A DNA stretch of 64,000 bases, taken from the NCBI RefSeq assembly GCF_000016645.1, contig NC_009441.1, positions 930,001 through 994,000 on the forward strand. Direction: 5' to 3'. Of the stretch, positions 45,014 through 53,312 are shown piece after piece. The stretch comes from Flavobacterium johnsoniae UW101. GTDB lineage: Bacteria; Bacteroidota; Bacteroidia; Flavobacteriales; Flavobacteriaceae. Made by a program: the position numbers and the translations under genes. The stretch's first letter is position 1. Each line of letters begins with the position of its first letter. Below the pieces are notes generated by a model. That model made no database searches, was not told the DNA's origin, and worked only from the letters and a program-made list of their open reading frames with translations.

Positions 45014-45721
45014 ATGTTACATAAAACCAAAATACCAAACTTAAAAGTAATCGCATTTGATGCCGATGATACTTTATTTGTAAACGAACCTTATTTTCAG
45101 GAAACCGAACATAAGTTTTGCGCTTTGATGGAAGATTATCTTTCGCATCAGGGCATTTCGCAGGAATTATTCAAAATCGAAATTGCTAATCTGCCTTTGT
45201 ACGGTTACGGAATTAAAGGCTATATTCTTTCGATGATCGAAGCCGCAATGAATATTTCAAACAATACGATTCCGGTTGAAGTAATTGAAAAGATTATTCA
45301 GTACGGAAAGGAATTACTCGAAAAACCAATCGAACTTCTTGACGGAATCGAAGAAACCTTACAGGCTTTACACGGAAAATACAAATTGGTCGTAGCAACA
45401 AAAGGCGACTTAAAAGACCAGCACAGCAAATTGCACCGCTCTGGTTTAGGTCATTATTTTCACCATATCGAAGTAATGTCAGACAAACAGGAAATCGATT
45501 ATCAAAAATTACTGGGACGTTTAGACATTCAGGCCAATGAGTTTTTAATGATAGGCAATTCATTAAAATCAGATGTACTGCCTGTTTTAGGAATTGGCGG
45601 TTATGCTGTTCATATTCCGTTTCACACAACTTGGGAACACGAAAAAATCAATCACAAAGTTGAACACAAACACTTTAGTTCATTTGAAAAAATTACTGAG
45701 GTGGTTCATAATTTATTATAA
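45014..45721 (+). CDS. HAD-superfamily hydrolase
   Basis: A 235-residue phosphatase-type protein. HAD motif I is AFDADDTLF (Asp-x-Asp), motif II is VVATKGD, motif III lies around the Lys in MSDKQEIDYQKLL, and motif IV is FLMIGNSLKSDVLPVLGIGG. The cap insert between motifs I and II is helical (about 25-95). The TAA stop overlaps the ATG of the next gene (TAATG), so the two are coupled. The substrate is unknown. Confidence 0.9.
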   Translation: MLHKTKIPNLKVIAFDADDTLFVNEPYFQETEHKFCALMEDYLSHQGISQELFKIEIANLPLYGYGIKGYILSMIEAAMNISNNTIPVEVIEKIIQYGKELLEKPIELLDGIEETLQALHGKYKLVVATKGDLKDQHSKLHRSGLGHYFHHIEVMSDKQEIDYQKLLGRLDIQANEFLMIGNSLKSDVLPVLGIGGYAVHIPFHTTWEHEKINHKVEHKHFSSFEKITEVVHNLL

Positions 45722-46353
45722 TGAAAACACTTTTAGACTTAGAAAACTGGAACCGTAAAGAGCATTTTGAACATTTCTGCCGAATGGAAGAACCATTTTT
45801 TGGCGTAACTGTCGAAATTGATTGTACAAAAGCTTACGAAACGGCAAAAGAATTAAATGCTTCTTTCTTCATTTTCTATTTACACAAAACCTTAACAGCC
45901 GTAAATGCGGTTGAAAATTTCAAATACAGAATTTCAGAAGGCAAAATTTATATCAATGATCGTATCGATGCTTCGGCAACAATTGGCCGTGCAGACGGAA
46001 CTTTCGGATTTTCTTTAATCGAATACAATCCTGATTTTAAAATCTTTGAAAAAAATGCTCTGGCAGAAATTGAACGCATTCAAAATACAACCGGACTTTT
46101 TACAAGATCTTTTGATAATGACAATCTGATTCATTTTTCGGCAATTCCGTGGTTAAACTTCACTTCTATTTCGCATGCCAGAAGTTATACTTTTCCGGAC
46201 AGCTGCCCTAAAATTTCATTCGGAAAAATGATTGTTTCTGAATCTGGAAAACGCACAATCGCAATGTCTGTACACGTTCACCATGGATTGATGGACGGTT
46301 TGCATGTAGGACAGTTTGTAGATTTCTTTCAGGAGGTTATGAATACAAAATAG
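45721..46353 (+). CDS. Chloramphenicol acetyltransferase-family protein
   Basis: A CAT-like trimeric acetyl-CoA transferase, 210 residues. The active-site motif HHGLMDG near residue 187-193 keeps the catalytic His and the structural Asp. The N-terminus has WNRKEHFEHFCRMEEPFFGVTVEIDCT, as in classical CAT, and IPWLNFTSISHA and CPKISFGKM follow. Chromosomal members of this kind do not always act on chloramphenicol. It is coupled to the HAD hydrolase by a one-base overlap. Confidence 0.9.
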   Translation: MKTLLDLENWNRKEHFEHFCRMEEPFFGVTVEIDCTKAYETAKELNASFFIFYLHKTLTAVNAVENFKYRISEGKIYINDRIDASATIGRADGTFGFSLIEYNPDFKIFEKNALAEIERIQNTTGLFTRSFDNDNLIHFSAIPWLNFTSISHARSYTFPDSCPKISFGKMIVSESGKRTIAMSVHVHHGLMDGLHVGQFVDFFQEVMNTK

Positions 46354-46462
46354 TTTTAATCTTACAAATTTACCTTATTTTGATACTCTAATACCTTTTA
46401 GGGGACGTCTTAAGCAGTAATAAATTCGTTGGTTTGGGGAAAATTTTAAAACTCATATTACA

Positions 46463-47593
46463 ATGAAAAAAATTGTTATTACTCTGGCGTTTGCTTTAGG
46501 GTTAATTCATGTAAATGCACAAACAGAAAGCTCTGCAAATAGCTATAACAAGTGGTCTGTAGAACTTGCGGGAGGATTAACTAAACCTCAAAGACCATTC
46601 TCTGCAGGTTACACTACCGCTACTCCAAGCCCATGGGTTGGTGATTTAGGTGTTCGTTACATGTTTAACAACAAATTTGGTTTGAAGGCTGATTTTGGAT
46701 ACAACAGTTTTACTGCAAAAAGCAGTTCTATAGATTTTGATTCAAGATACTATAGAGTAGATTTACAAGCTGTTGCCAACTTAGGCCGTATCATGAACTT
46801 TGAAACCTGGACTAACACTTTTGGTTTATTAGGACATGCAGGTTTTGGTTATGCTCAATTAAGAAGTGACAACTTCAGAGGAGCAGATGAAATGGGTAAC
46901 TTTATTGCTGGTGTAACAGGACAAATAAAATTATCTAACCGAGTAGCTTTAACTGGAGATTTCTCTACAATCTTAAATGCATCTCAGGATCATACTTTTG
47001 ATGGAGCTTATCTTGCTGGGAACAGAGGTTATTCTGGGTTAATATTCAATGGTACAGTTGGTTTAAACGTTTACTTAGGTAAAAACACTAAACATGCTGA
47101 CTGGACTGTAGTTTCTGAAAATGTAGACCTTAGTGCTTACGATAACAGAATTGCTGATCTTGAAAACCAAATCAAGAATATACCATCAAAACAAGTTGTT
47201 GTAGAAAAACCAGTTAACAACACTACTGTTGTAAACGATAAAGATGTTGTAAAAGAATTAATAAACGATAAATATTACAGCGTTTATTTTGATTTCAACA
47301 AAGCAACTCCTATCGAAAACTCAACTGCTGCAATCGATGTGGTTTTAACTTACTTAAGAAAAAACCCTTCTGCATCTCTTGACATTATTGGTTATGCTGA
47401 TCAGGTTGGAAAAGCAGAATACAATGAAAAACTTTCAAACCAAAGAGCAGAAAATGTAAAAACTATCTTTGAAAAAGCTGGAATTGCATCTTCAAGATTA
47501 AACGTTATTCCTGCTGGTGCAGATACTTCAATCCAAAAAGATTCAGAAGAAGCTAGAAGATTAGCTAGAAGAGTTACTTTTAAAGTAAAATAA
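46463..47593 (+). CDS. OmpA/OprF-like outer membrane protein
   Basis: A major outer-membrane structural protein, 376 residues. The signal peptide is MKKIVITLAFALGLIHVNAQ. An eight-stranded barrel (about 25-205; WSVELAGGLTKPQRP, KFGLKADFGYNSFT) is followed by a short helical linker around 215-245. The OmpA peptidoglycan-binding domain (about 265-376) reads YYSVYFDFNKATPIEN, LDIIGYADQVGKAEYNEKLSNQRAENV and a final ARRLARRVTFKVK. The long gap upstream (46354-46462) suggests its own promoter, though no clean consensus was found. Confidence 0.95.
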   Translation: MKKIVITLAFALGLIHVNAQTESSANSYNKWSVELAGGLTKPQRPFSAGYTTATPSPWVGDLGVRYMFNNKFGLKADFGYNSFTAKSSSIDFDSRYYRVDLQAVANLGRIMNFETWTNTFGLLGHAGFGYAQLRSDNFRGADEMGNFIAGVTGQIKLSNRVALTGDFSTILNASQDHTFDGAYLAGNRGYSGLIFNGTVGLNVYLGKNTKHADWTVVSENVDLSAYDNRIADLENQIKNIPSKQVVVEKPVNNTTVVNDKDVVKELINDKYYSVYFDFNKATPIENSTAAIDVVLTYLRKNPSASLDIIGYADQVGKAEYNEKLSNQRAENVKTIFEKAGIASSRLNVIPAGADTSIQKDSEEARRLARRVTFKVK

Positions 47594-47613
47594 TTCTTTT
47601 TGATAATTAAAAA

Positions 47614-47648
47614 TCAAGTCCTTAAGAGATTTCTTAAGGACTTTTTTT
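47614..47648 (+). terminator. Terminator after the OmpA/OprF gene
   Basis: Stem AAGTCCTTAAGA / TTCTTAAGGACTT followed by a T run, 23 bases past the stop. Confidence 0.88.
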
Positions 47649-47695
47649 ATCTCTTTAAAGTTCAAATCAAACCCTATTATCGCGATATGATTCTA

Positions 47696-47729
47696 TTGCA
47701 TTTACGTACAGTTTATTTCGCTAAATTTG
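47696..47729 (+). promoter_or_regulatory. Promoter of the gene at 47756
   Basis: TTG (47696-47698), a 23-base spacer and TAAATTTG (47722-47729) match the Bacteroidota consensus, 27 bases before the ATG. Confidence 0.55.
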
Positions 47730-47755
47730 GAATGATATTTGACGTTTGAAAACTC

Positions 47756-49210
47756 ATGAAAAAGCTATTACTTATCTCACTTTTACTTTCGAAATCAGTA
47801 CTGATAGGTCAAACAGTATTAAATTCGTTTCCATTAAATCTGAATAACCCATCAGATGAAGGGCAGATTATAAATGCCGAAGATGTAAAAACGCATGACA
47901 TTTATGTTTTTGCATCTGATGACAAAAAAACGACTATTTTAAAATACAATAAGTCGTTGTTCCTTACAACTCAGTTTACTGATTCTATAAAATTTGCCTC
48001 AAACAGAAACTTAATAGGTTACAGCATCGGAGAAGACAAAAATCCTTTGTTATATTGGGCTTCTGCAAATTTGAGAAATATACGTATTGTCAAATATTTC
48101 CCAGAAATGAAAACTTCCAGATCATTAAATTTTGATTTTCCGGATAACCATGAATACATTATAACCTCTTTTCAAAAAGACAATGCCTTTTATCTTCTGG
48201 CAAAAGAAAGAGCCCAGCAGCATCTTCTTCTTTATAAATTTGACAACGGAAACTGTGAAATAAAAATGTTTGATTTTTCTTCTTTTGTCTTTCAAAATGG
48301 AGGAGGAAAAAGTTTATCATTTAGCAGTCTTATTCGGTACTATCCCATCCAAAAAATGGATTTAAATGATTTTAATCCTATAGATAAAACGGCTGCGATC
48401 AATAAAATGTATGTTCTTGACGGTCATATTATATTGACATTAGACTATAATTCAAAAAAAACACATGTTTTCGATCTTAATATTGAAACTTCAGATATAA
48501 AAGAGAAATTTTTCAATCTGCCTGTTTCCCAAAAACCAATTCAAACAGCAAACTCATTTTATTACGATAAAAAGCTATTTCAGATAGCGGCAAATAAAGA
48601 TGAATTTTTGTTTGATATAAAAGATTTTGATTCTGGAAATAGCATTAAAAATACTACCCTGACAAAAAATGATACGATTCAGTTTAAAAACTCTCCTTTT
48701 CTAGTTCAAACAGATAACAGCAGACCTCAGGAAATAAAAAACACAGCAAAATTCCTTAAAAATTTAGCAAACTTAAGTGCAGGGATTTCTATTACCAAAA
48801 ACGGAGAAAACAGTTTTATTACTTTTGGAGGCTATATAGAATACGTAAACACTGATTATTTATACAACTCAGATGAAATTTTAAATTTTTCCGGCATGCG
48901 TACACAAAGCAAAATGGTTTACTTTGACTCTATGCTTAATAAAAATTTAGATTTTGTAAAAAATGAAAAGCCGGATCCTTTAGCAATAGATAATTTATAC
49001 TTTTTCTTAAATACCAATAATACGATCATATTGCAAAACACATTAAGACTAAAAGATTTTTACATTTTAAGTTATTATGATCCTGCTTTAAAACAACTCG
49101 TTATGAGAAAATTTACAGATGGATTTACGAACGAAGGACCAGGAAATCCAATCATGAACAAATCTGTATTCTCAAAGCCTGCTTCTTTTGATCCTATAAA
49201 ATCCCATTAA
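47756..49210 (+). CDS. Hypothetical exported protein, 484 residues
   Basis: Signal peptide MKKLLLISLLLSKSVLIGQ. The mature part has repeated beta-strand stretches (DIYVFASDDKKTTILKYN, SRSLNFDFPDNHEYIITSF, AFYLLAKERAQQHLLLYKF), suggesting a beta-propeller. No catalytic motif, TPR or sorting domain is apparent. I do not recognise the family. It is a single gene with its own promoter. Confidence 0.75.
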   Translation: MKKLLLISLLLSKSVLIGQTVLNSFPLNLNNPSDEGQIINAEDVKTHDIYVFASDDKKTTILKYNKSLFLTTQFTDSIKFASNRNLIGYSIGEDKNPLLYWASANLRNIRIVKYFPEMKTSRSLNFDFPDNHEYIITSFQKDNAFYLLAKERAQQHLLLYKFDNGNCEIKMFDFSSFVFQNGGGKSLSFSSLIRYYPIQKMDLNDFNPIDKTAAINKMYVLDGHIILTLDYNSKKTHVFDLNIETSDIKEKFFNLPVSQKPIQTANSFYYDKKLFQIAANKDEFLFDIKDFDSGNSIKNTTLTKNDTIQFKNSPFLVQTDNSRPQEIKNTAKFLKNLANLSAGISITKNGENSFITFGGYIEYVNTDYLYNSDEILNFSGMRTQSKMVYFDSMLNKNLDFVKNEKPDPLAIDNLYFFLNTNNTIILQNTLRLKDFYILSYYDPALKQLVMRKFTDGFTNEGPGNPIMNKSVFSKPASFDPIKSH

Positions 49211-49275
49211 TGTTTTCGCGGTTTGTAAAAAATGGTTTGGATTATTTTTTCTAATTTTACAAAAAAGACATCATT

Positions 49276-49794
49276 ATGCTATCAAAAAATATTGAATCGG
49301 CTTTAAACAAGCAAATCCGCATAGAAGCAGAATCTTCTCAAACTTATCTTTCTATGGCTTGTTGGGCTGAAGTACAAGGATTAGAGGGAATCGCTCAATT
49401 TATGTACACTCAATCAGATGAAGAGCGTGCACACATGCTTAAATTGGTTAAGTATGTAAACGAACGCGGAGGCCACGCTCAGGTTACAGATCTTAAAGCG
49501 CCAAAAACAACTTATACAACTTTCAAAGAAATGTTTGAGGAGCTTTACAATCACGAACTTTTTGTTTCGAAATCTATCAACGAATTAGTACATATTACTT
49601 TTGAAGAAAAAGACTATGCTACACATAATTTCTTGCAATGGTACGTTTCTGAACAAATTGAAGAAGAAGCTACAGCTAAATCTATTTTGGATAAAATCAA
49701 CTTAATTGGAGACGATAAAGGCGGACTTTATTTGTTTGACCGTGATATTCAGCAATTAACAGTTACAAGCTCTATTGCTATAAATCCAAAATAA
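49276..49794 (+). CDS. ftnA: Bacterial ferritin
   Basis: Stores iron in a 24-subunit shell and oxidises Fe2+. The 172 residues form a four-helix bundle with ferroxidase-site residues visible: Glu in RIEAESSQTYLSMACWAE, SDEERAHMLKLVKYVN (Glu-x-x-His), and a later Glu in LQWYVSEQIEEEATAKSIL. A tail after helix E ends TVTSSIAINPK. No iron-uptake gene is adjacent. Confidence 0.96.
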   Translation: MLSKNIESALNKQIRIEAESSQTYLSMACWAEVQGLEGIAQFMYTQSDEERAHMLKLVKYVNERGGHAQVTDLKAPKTTYTTFKEMFEELYNHELFVSKSINELVHITFEEKDYATHNFLQWYVSEQIEEEATAKSILDKINLIGDDKGGLYLFDRDIQQLTVTSSIAINPK

Positions 49795-49840
49795 AAAAGT
49801 TAAAGTTTATTTAGAACGCTTAAAAATAACTTTTTTCGTT

Positions 49841-49848
49841 TATATTTG
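49841..49848 (+). promoter_or_regulatory. -7 box for the Cys-rich small protein
   Basis: TATATTTG fits TAnnTTTG, 27 bases before the TTG start at 49876. Confidence 0.45.
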
Positions 49849-49875
49849 TCTCTGTTTTTATAATACAGAGGAATT

Positions 49876-50061
49876 TTGAGCAAGAAAGACAAAGACAAGG
49901 ACAAGAAAAAGGATAAAAAGAAAAAGAAGAATAAAGATATCCTTGATAAAATTAAGAAGATTGAAAACTGTAAATCTTCTTGCTGTGAGAAATATAAAAA
50001 GAGCGAAAAGAAACGCTGCTCACGTTGTCCTATGTTTGATTTATTTAAAAAAACGGCTTAA
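49876..50061 (+). CDS. Small basic protein with a four-Cys cluster
   Basis: Sixty-one residues starting at TTG 49876 (MSKKDKDKDKKKDKKKKK). The first half is nearly all Lys/Asp, and the second half has CKSSCCEKYKKSEKKRCSRCPMFDL, with Cys residues that may bind a metal or iron-sulfur cluster. TTG is chosen because the first available ATG lies past the Cys motif. A box at 49841 and a terminator at 50069 frame it as an expressed gene. The function is unknown; I recall similar Lys-rich, Cys-ending proteins in other flavobacteria. Confidence 0.7.
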   Translation: MSKKDKDKDKKKDKKKKKNKDILDKIKKIENCKSSCCEKYKKSEKKRCSRCPMFDLFKKTA

Positions 50062-50068
50062 CTATATA

Positions 50069-50100
50069 GAAAACCCACCAAGAAATCTGGTGGGTTTTTA
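50069..50100 (+). terminator. Terminator after the Cys-rich small protein gene
   Basis: Stem AAAACCCACCA / TGGTGGGTTTT with a 9-base loop and T-rich tail. Confidence 0.85.
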
Positions 50101-50147
50101 ATTTTACTTACATTCGTCTTCTGATTATAAAAAGGTTCAATTTAATT

Positions 50148-50840
50148 ATGGAAAACCAAATTCTTATTCCCAAATCGAGTTTAGATTTTTTAGTACAGCT
50201 GAAAGACAACAATAATAAACCGTGGTTTGAAGAACATAAAGCAGAATATTTAAAAGAACTCAATTACATTGAAACTTTTGCAGGCTCACTTCTTCATGAA
50301 CTTTCTAAAACCGATGTATTCGAAACACAATCAGGCAAAAGAAGTGTGTATAGTATTTATCGCGATATTCGTTTTTCTAAAGATAAAACCCCTTTTAAAA
50401 CCTATTGGGGCGGCAGTTATAAACGTGCTACAAGTGCAAGACGCGGCGGTTATTATTTTCATATCGAAAAAGGAAACACTTCTTTGATTGGTGGTTTTTG
50501 GGGACCAAATGCTGCCGACTTAAAACGCATAAGAAGTGAATTTGCCCACGATCATGAGTCATTTAGAGAGATTTTGAATTCAAAAACCTTCAAAAATAAT
50601 TTCGGAACGATGCAAGGCGAACAGCTCAAAACAACGCCAAAAGGTTTTGATGCAGATCATGAAGCTATCGATTTACTTCGTTACAAACAGTTTTTAATCA
50701 TAAAACGTTTTACGGATGAGGAAGTTTTGAGTCCGCAATTTCTTGAAAAAGCTTTAGAAGCATTTCAAAACATGAGACCATTTTTTGATTATATGAGCGA
50801 AGTGCTTTCAACTGATATAAACGGCGCTTCAGTTTTATAA
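50148..50840 (+). CDS. DUF2461 family protein
   Basis: A 230-residue soluble protein of unknown function. It matches the DUF2461 pattern: NNKPWFEEHKAEYLKELN, SVYSIYRDIRFSKDKTPFKTYWG, GGYYFHIEKGNTSLIGGFWGP and LKTTPKGFDADHEAIDLLRYKQFLI (in part). No enzymatic activity is known for the family. It is a single gene, convergent with ssb. Confidence 0.92.
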   Translation: MENQILIPKSSLDFLVQLKDNNNKPWFEEHKAEYLKELNYIETFAGSLLHELSKTDVFETQSGKRSVYSIYRDIRFSKDKTPFKTYWGGSYKRATSARRGGYYFHIEKGNTSLIGGFWGPNAADLKRIRSEFAHDHESFREILNSKTFKNNFGTMQGEQLKTTPKGFDADHEAIDLLRYKQFLIIKRFTDEEVLSPQFLEKALEAFQNMRPFFDYMSEVLSTDINGASVL

Positions 50841-50860
50841 AATATTTCAACGCAAAAGTT

Positions 50861-50893
50861 AAACCCGACAGGTTTTAAAAACCTGTCGGGTTT
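50861..50893. terminator. Two-way terminator between DUF2461 and ssb
   Basis: AAACCCGACAGGTTTT / AAAACCTGTCGGGTTT, a 16-bp perfect stem with almost no loop, between convergent genes. Confidence 0.88.
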
Positions 50894-50925
50894 GTTTCTT
50901 TACGCGGCGTTTAATCAAAGAGTAT

Positions 50926-51252
50926 TTACAGCAATAAAATCTCGTTTACAACAACTTCGGTTATATACTTTTTTTCTCCGTTTTTGTCATCGTAACTTCT
51001 GTGGGTTAACTTTCCGTCGATTGCAACCTCTTTTCCTTTTACAACAAACTTTTCGATTATTTCTGCCGTTTTGCCCCACGCAGTAACTCGGTGCCATTCC
51101 GTCTGCTCTACTTTATCGCCTTTCTCGTTTCTGTAAATTTCGTTAGTTGCAATTGTCAAATGTGCCAGCTTTTTACCGCTTTCTAATGTTTTAACTTCTG
51201 GGTCGTTTCCTGCGTTACCAATTAATTGTACTCTGTTTTTCATTGCATTCAT
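50926..51252 (-). CDS. ssb: Short single-stranded DNA-binding protein without C-terminal tail
   Basis: An OB-fold protein that coats single-stranded DNA. The pattern MKNRVQLIGNAGNDPEVKTLESGKKLAHLTIATNE (in part), TEWHRVTAWGKTAEIIEKFV, VKGKEVAIDGKLTHRSYDDK and YITEVVVNEILLL is typical. At 108 residues it ends right after the OB fold. The Gly/Pro-rich linker and acidic tip (DDDxPF) that recruit other repair proteins in longer SSBs are missing. It starts at 51252 (MNAMKNR) or, with equal support, at 51243. Probably a second, specialised SSB rather than the replicative one. Confidence 0.92.
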   Translation of the reverse strand: MNAMKNRVQLIGNAGNDPEVKTLESGKKLAHLTIATNEIYRNEKGDKVEQTEWHRVTAWGKTAEIIEKFVVKGKEVAIDGKLTHRSYDDKNGEKKYITEVVVNEILLL

Positions 51253-51379
51253 GGCGTATACTATTTAAATGTTCATATAAAAATTCGTTGATCAAATTCA
51301 ACGATGCAAAATTGCGCTGTCTCGGCTAAAATATTCGGTTGCAAACTATTTACTTTCGGTTGTAAATATTTGTAAGCGT

Positions 51380-51410
51380 TTGTAAATGGAATTTATTTTT
51401 GCTATATTTG
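51380..51410 (+). promoter_or_regulatory. Promoter of the GNAT-nitrilase gene
   Basis: TTG (51380-51382), a 20-base spacer and TATATTTG (51403-51410) match the Bacteroidota consensus. An upstream ATG at 51386 lies inside it, so ATG 51428 is the start. Confidence 0.65.
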
Positions 51411-51427
51411 AGATAAATCGTACATAT

Positions 51428-52954
51428 ATGCAGACAGAAATTAAAAAAGTTGAGTTACGAAACCTTGCGTTTGAAGATTACAAACAATTGAAAAATTCAA
51501 TGGTTGAATCGTATCCAGAAATGGCAAACTCCTACTGGAGATCTAATGACATCAAAAAACTACTCTCAATATTTCCCGAAGGACAATTGGTAATATTAGT
51601 CGACGGCGTAGTCGTAGGTTCAGCATTATCGCTTATTGTCGATGAAAAACTGGTTGACAAAAGACACAATTACAGACAAATCATTGGCGATTATACTTTT
51701 TCGACCCATAACCCTGACGGTGAAATTTTGTACGGAATTGATGTTTTCATTCATCCAAATTACCGCGGACTTCGTTTGGGCCGACGTCTTTATGATGCCC
51801 GAAAAGAACTTTGCGAACAACTGAACTTAAAAGCGATTGTTTTTGCAGGAAGGATTCCCAATTACAATCAATATTCGAAAAAGCTTTCACCAAGAAATTA
51901 TATCGAGAAAGTAAAAGACAAGGAACTTCATGATCCGGTTCTTTCATTTCAATTGAGCAATGATTTCCATGTATTACGCATCATTAAAAATTATTTGGAA
52001 GGCGACGAAGAATCTAAAGAATTTGCAGTTCTTCTGGAATGGAACAATGTGTATTATGATGAAAGTCCAAAGTTGATTAATTCTGAAAAAAGCATTATTC
52101 GTTTAGGATTAATTCAATGGCAGATGCGTCAGCTTAATAATGTTGAAGCTCTTTTTGAACAGGCTGAATTTTTTATTGATGTTGTTTCCGGCTATGGAAG
52201 TGACTTTGCTCTTTTCCCAGAACTTTTCACAGCACCTTTAATGGCCGATTTTAATCACTTATCTGAAGCCGAAGCGATTCGGGAATTAGCAAGACACTCT
52301 GACCCCATTAGAAAACGCTTTCAGGAATTTGCCATTTCATACAATATCAATATCATAACCGGAAGTATGCCTCATCTTGAAAACGGTATCTTGTATAATG
52401 TTGGTTTTTTATGCAAAAGAGACGGAACTTCTGAGATGTATTATAAAATTCACATCACACCAAATGAAGTGCATCATTGGGGAATGAAAGGCGGATCTGA
52501 ATTTAAAACTTACGATACAGATTGTGGTAAAATTGGAATTTTAATTTGTTATGATGTCGAATTCCCTGAGCTTTCAAGATTATTGGCCGATGAAGGAATG
52601 AATATCTTATTTGTTCCGTTCTTGACCGATACTCAAAATGCTTACACTCGTGTAAAACACTGCTCTCAGGCGCGTGCAATCGAAAACGAATGTTATGTAG
52701 CGATTGCGGGCTGTGTTGGAAATCTTCCGAAAGTAAACAATATGGATATTCAATATGCACAGGCTTCGGTTTTTACACCTTCTGATTTTGCTTTTCCAAG
52801 TAATGGAATTAAAGCAGAAGCTACTCCAAATACAGAAATGACTTTGATTGTTGATGTTGATCTAAATTTATTGAAAAATCTTCATGAACATGGAAGCGTG
52901 CGAATTCTAAAAGACAGAAGAACAGATTTGTATCAAATTAACAAAACAAAATAA
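51428..52954 (+). CDS. GNAT acetyltransferase / carbon-nitrogen hydrolase fusion
   Basis: A two-domain protein of 508 residues from ATG 51428 (MQTEIKKVELRNLAFEDYKQL). Residues about 1-200 form a GNAT domain: VGSALSLIVDEKLV, IDVFIHPNYRGLRLGRRLYDARKELC (acetyl-CoA loop) and AGRIPNYNQY. Residues about 220-500 form a nitrilase domain with its catalytic triad visible: Glu in LFPELF, Lys in YKIHITPNE, and Cys in LICYDVEFPELSRLL. It likely cleaves or transfers an amide and may acetylate a related amine. It overlaps the zinc-ribbon gene by one base. Confidence 0.92.
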   Translation: MQTEIKKVELRNLAFEDYKQLKNSMVESYPEMANSYWRSNDIKKLLSIFPEGQLVILVDGVVVGSALSLIVDEKLVDKRHNYRQIIGDYTFSTHNPDGEILYGIDVFIHPNYRGLRLGRRLYDARKELCEQLNLKAIVFAGRIPNYNQYSKKLSPRNYIEKVKDKELHDPVLSFQLSNDFHVLRIIKNYLEGDEESKEFAVLLEWNNVYYDESPKLINSEKSIIRLGLIQWQMRQLNNVEALFEQAEFFIDVVSGYGSDFALFPELFTAPLMADFNHLSEAEAIRELARHSDPIRKRFQEFAISYNINIITGSMPHLENGILYNVGFLCKRDGTSEMYYKIHITPNEVHHWGMKGGSEFKTYDTDCGKIGILICYDVEFPELSRLLADEGMNILFVPFLTDTQNAYTRVKHCSQARAIENECYVAIAGCVGNLPKVNNMDIQYAQASVFTPSDFAFPSNGIKAEATPNTEMTLIVDVDLNLLKNLHEHGSVRILKDRRTDLYQINKTK

Positions 52955-53301
52955 TGAGAACGTGTCTTGAATGCTCTGAAAAACTTGTAGGCAGAGAAGA
53001 TAAAAAGTTTTGTTCAGACAGCTGCCGAAATGCTTATAATAACAAAATAAACAAAGACAGCAACAATTATATGCGGAATGTAAATAATAAGCTACGAAAA
53101 AATTATCGGATTTTATCGGAGCTGAATGTTGATGGAAAATCAAAAGCAACGAGGGACAAAATGATTAACAAAGGCTTTGATTTTGATTTCTTTACTAATA
53201 TCTTGCAGACCAAAACAGGCAATACCTACTATTTCCTGTACGACCAGGGATACAGGTCTTTGGACAATGATTATTATATGCTTGTTAAAAAAGAAATTTA
53301 G
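52954..53301 (+). CDS. Small zinc-ribbon protein
   Basis: One hundred and fifteen residues. The N-terminus MRTCLECSEKLVGREDKKFCSDSCRNAYNNK (in part) is a treble-clef zinc ribbon with Cys-x2-Cys and Cys-x3-Cys. A basic helix follows (NYMRNVNNKLRKNYRILSEL), and a C-terminal beta-rich piece, TGNTYYFLYDQGYRSLDND. It could bind nucleic acid or a protein; the function is unknown. Translational coupling (TAATG) to the fusion above and 11 bases to the peptidase below suggest one transcript. Confidence 0.82.
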   Translation: MRTCLECSEKLVGREDKKFCSDSCRNAYNNKINKDSNNYMRNVNNKLRKNYRILSELNVDGKSKATRDKMINKGFDFDFFTNILQTKTGNTYYFLYDQGYRSLDNDYYMLVKKEI

Positions 53302-53312
53302 ATGTATTTACT

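Noticed and set aside
45721..46353. Acquired chloramphenicol resistance cassette
   Set aside because: The active site is intact, but the gene is coupled to a HAD hydrolase and has no flanking mobile element or unusual composition. It looks like a resident chromosomal gene.
51386..51427. ATG at 51386 as start of the GNAT-nitrilase gene
   Set aside because: It lies inside the TTG-N20-TATATTTG promoter, upstream of the expected transcription start.
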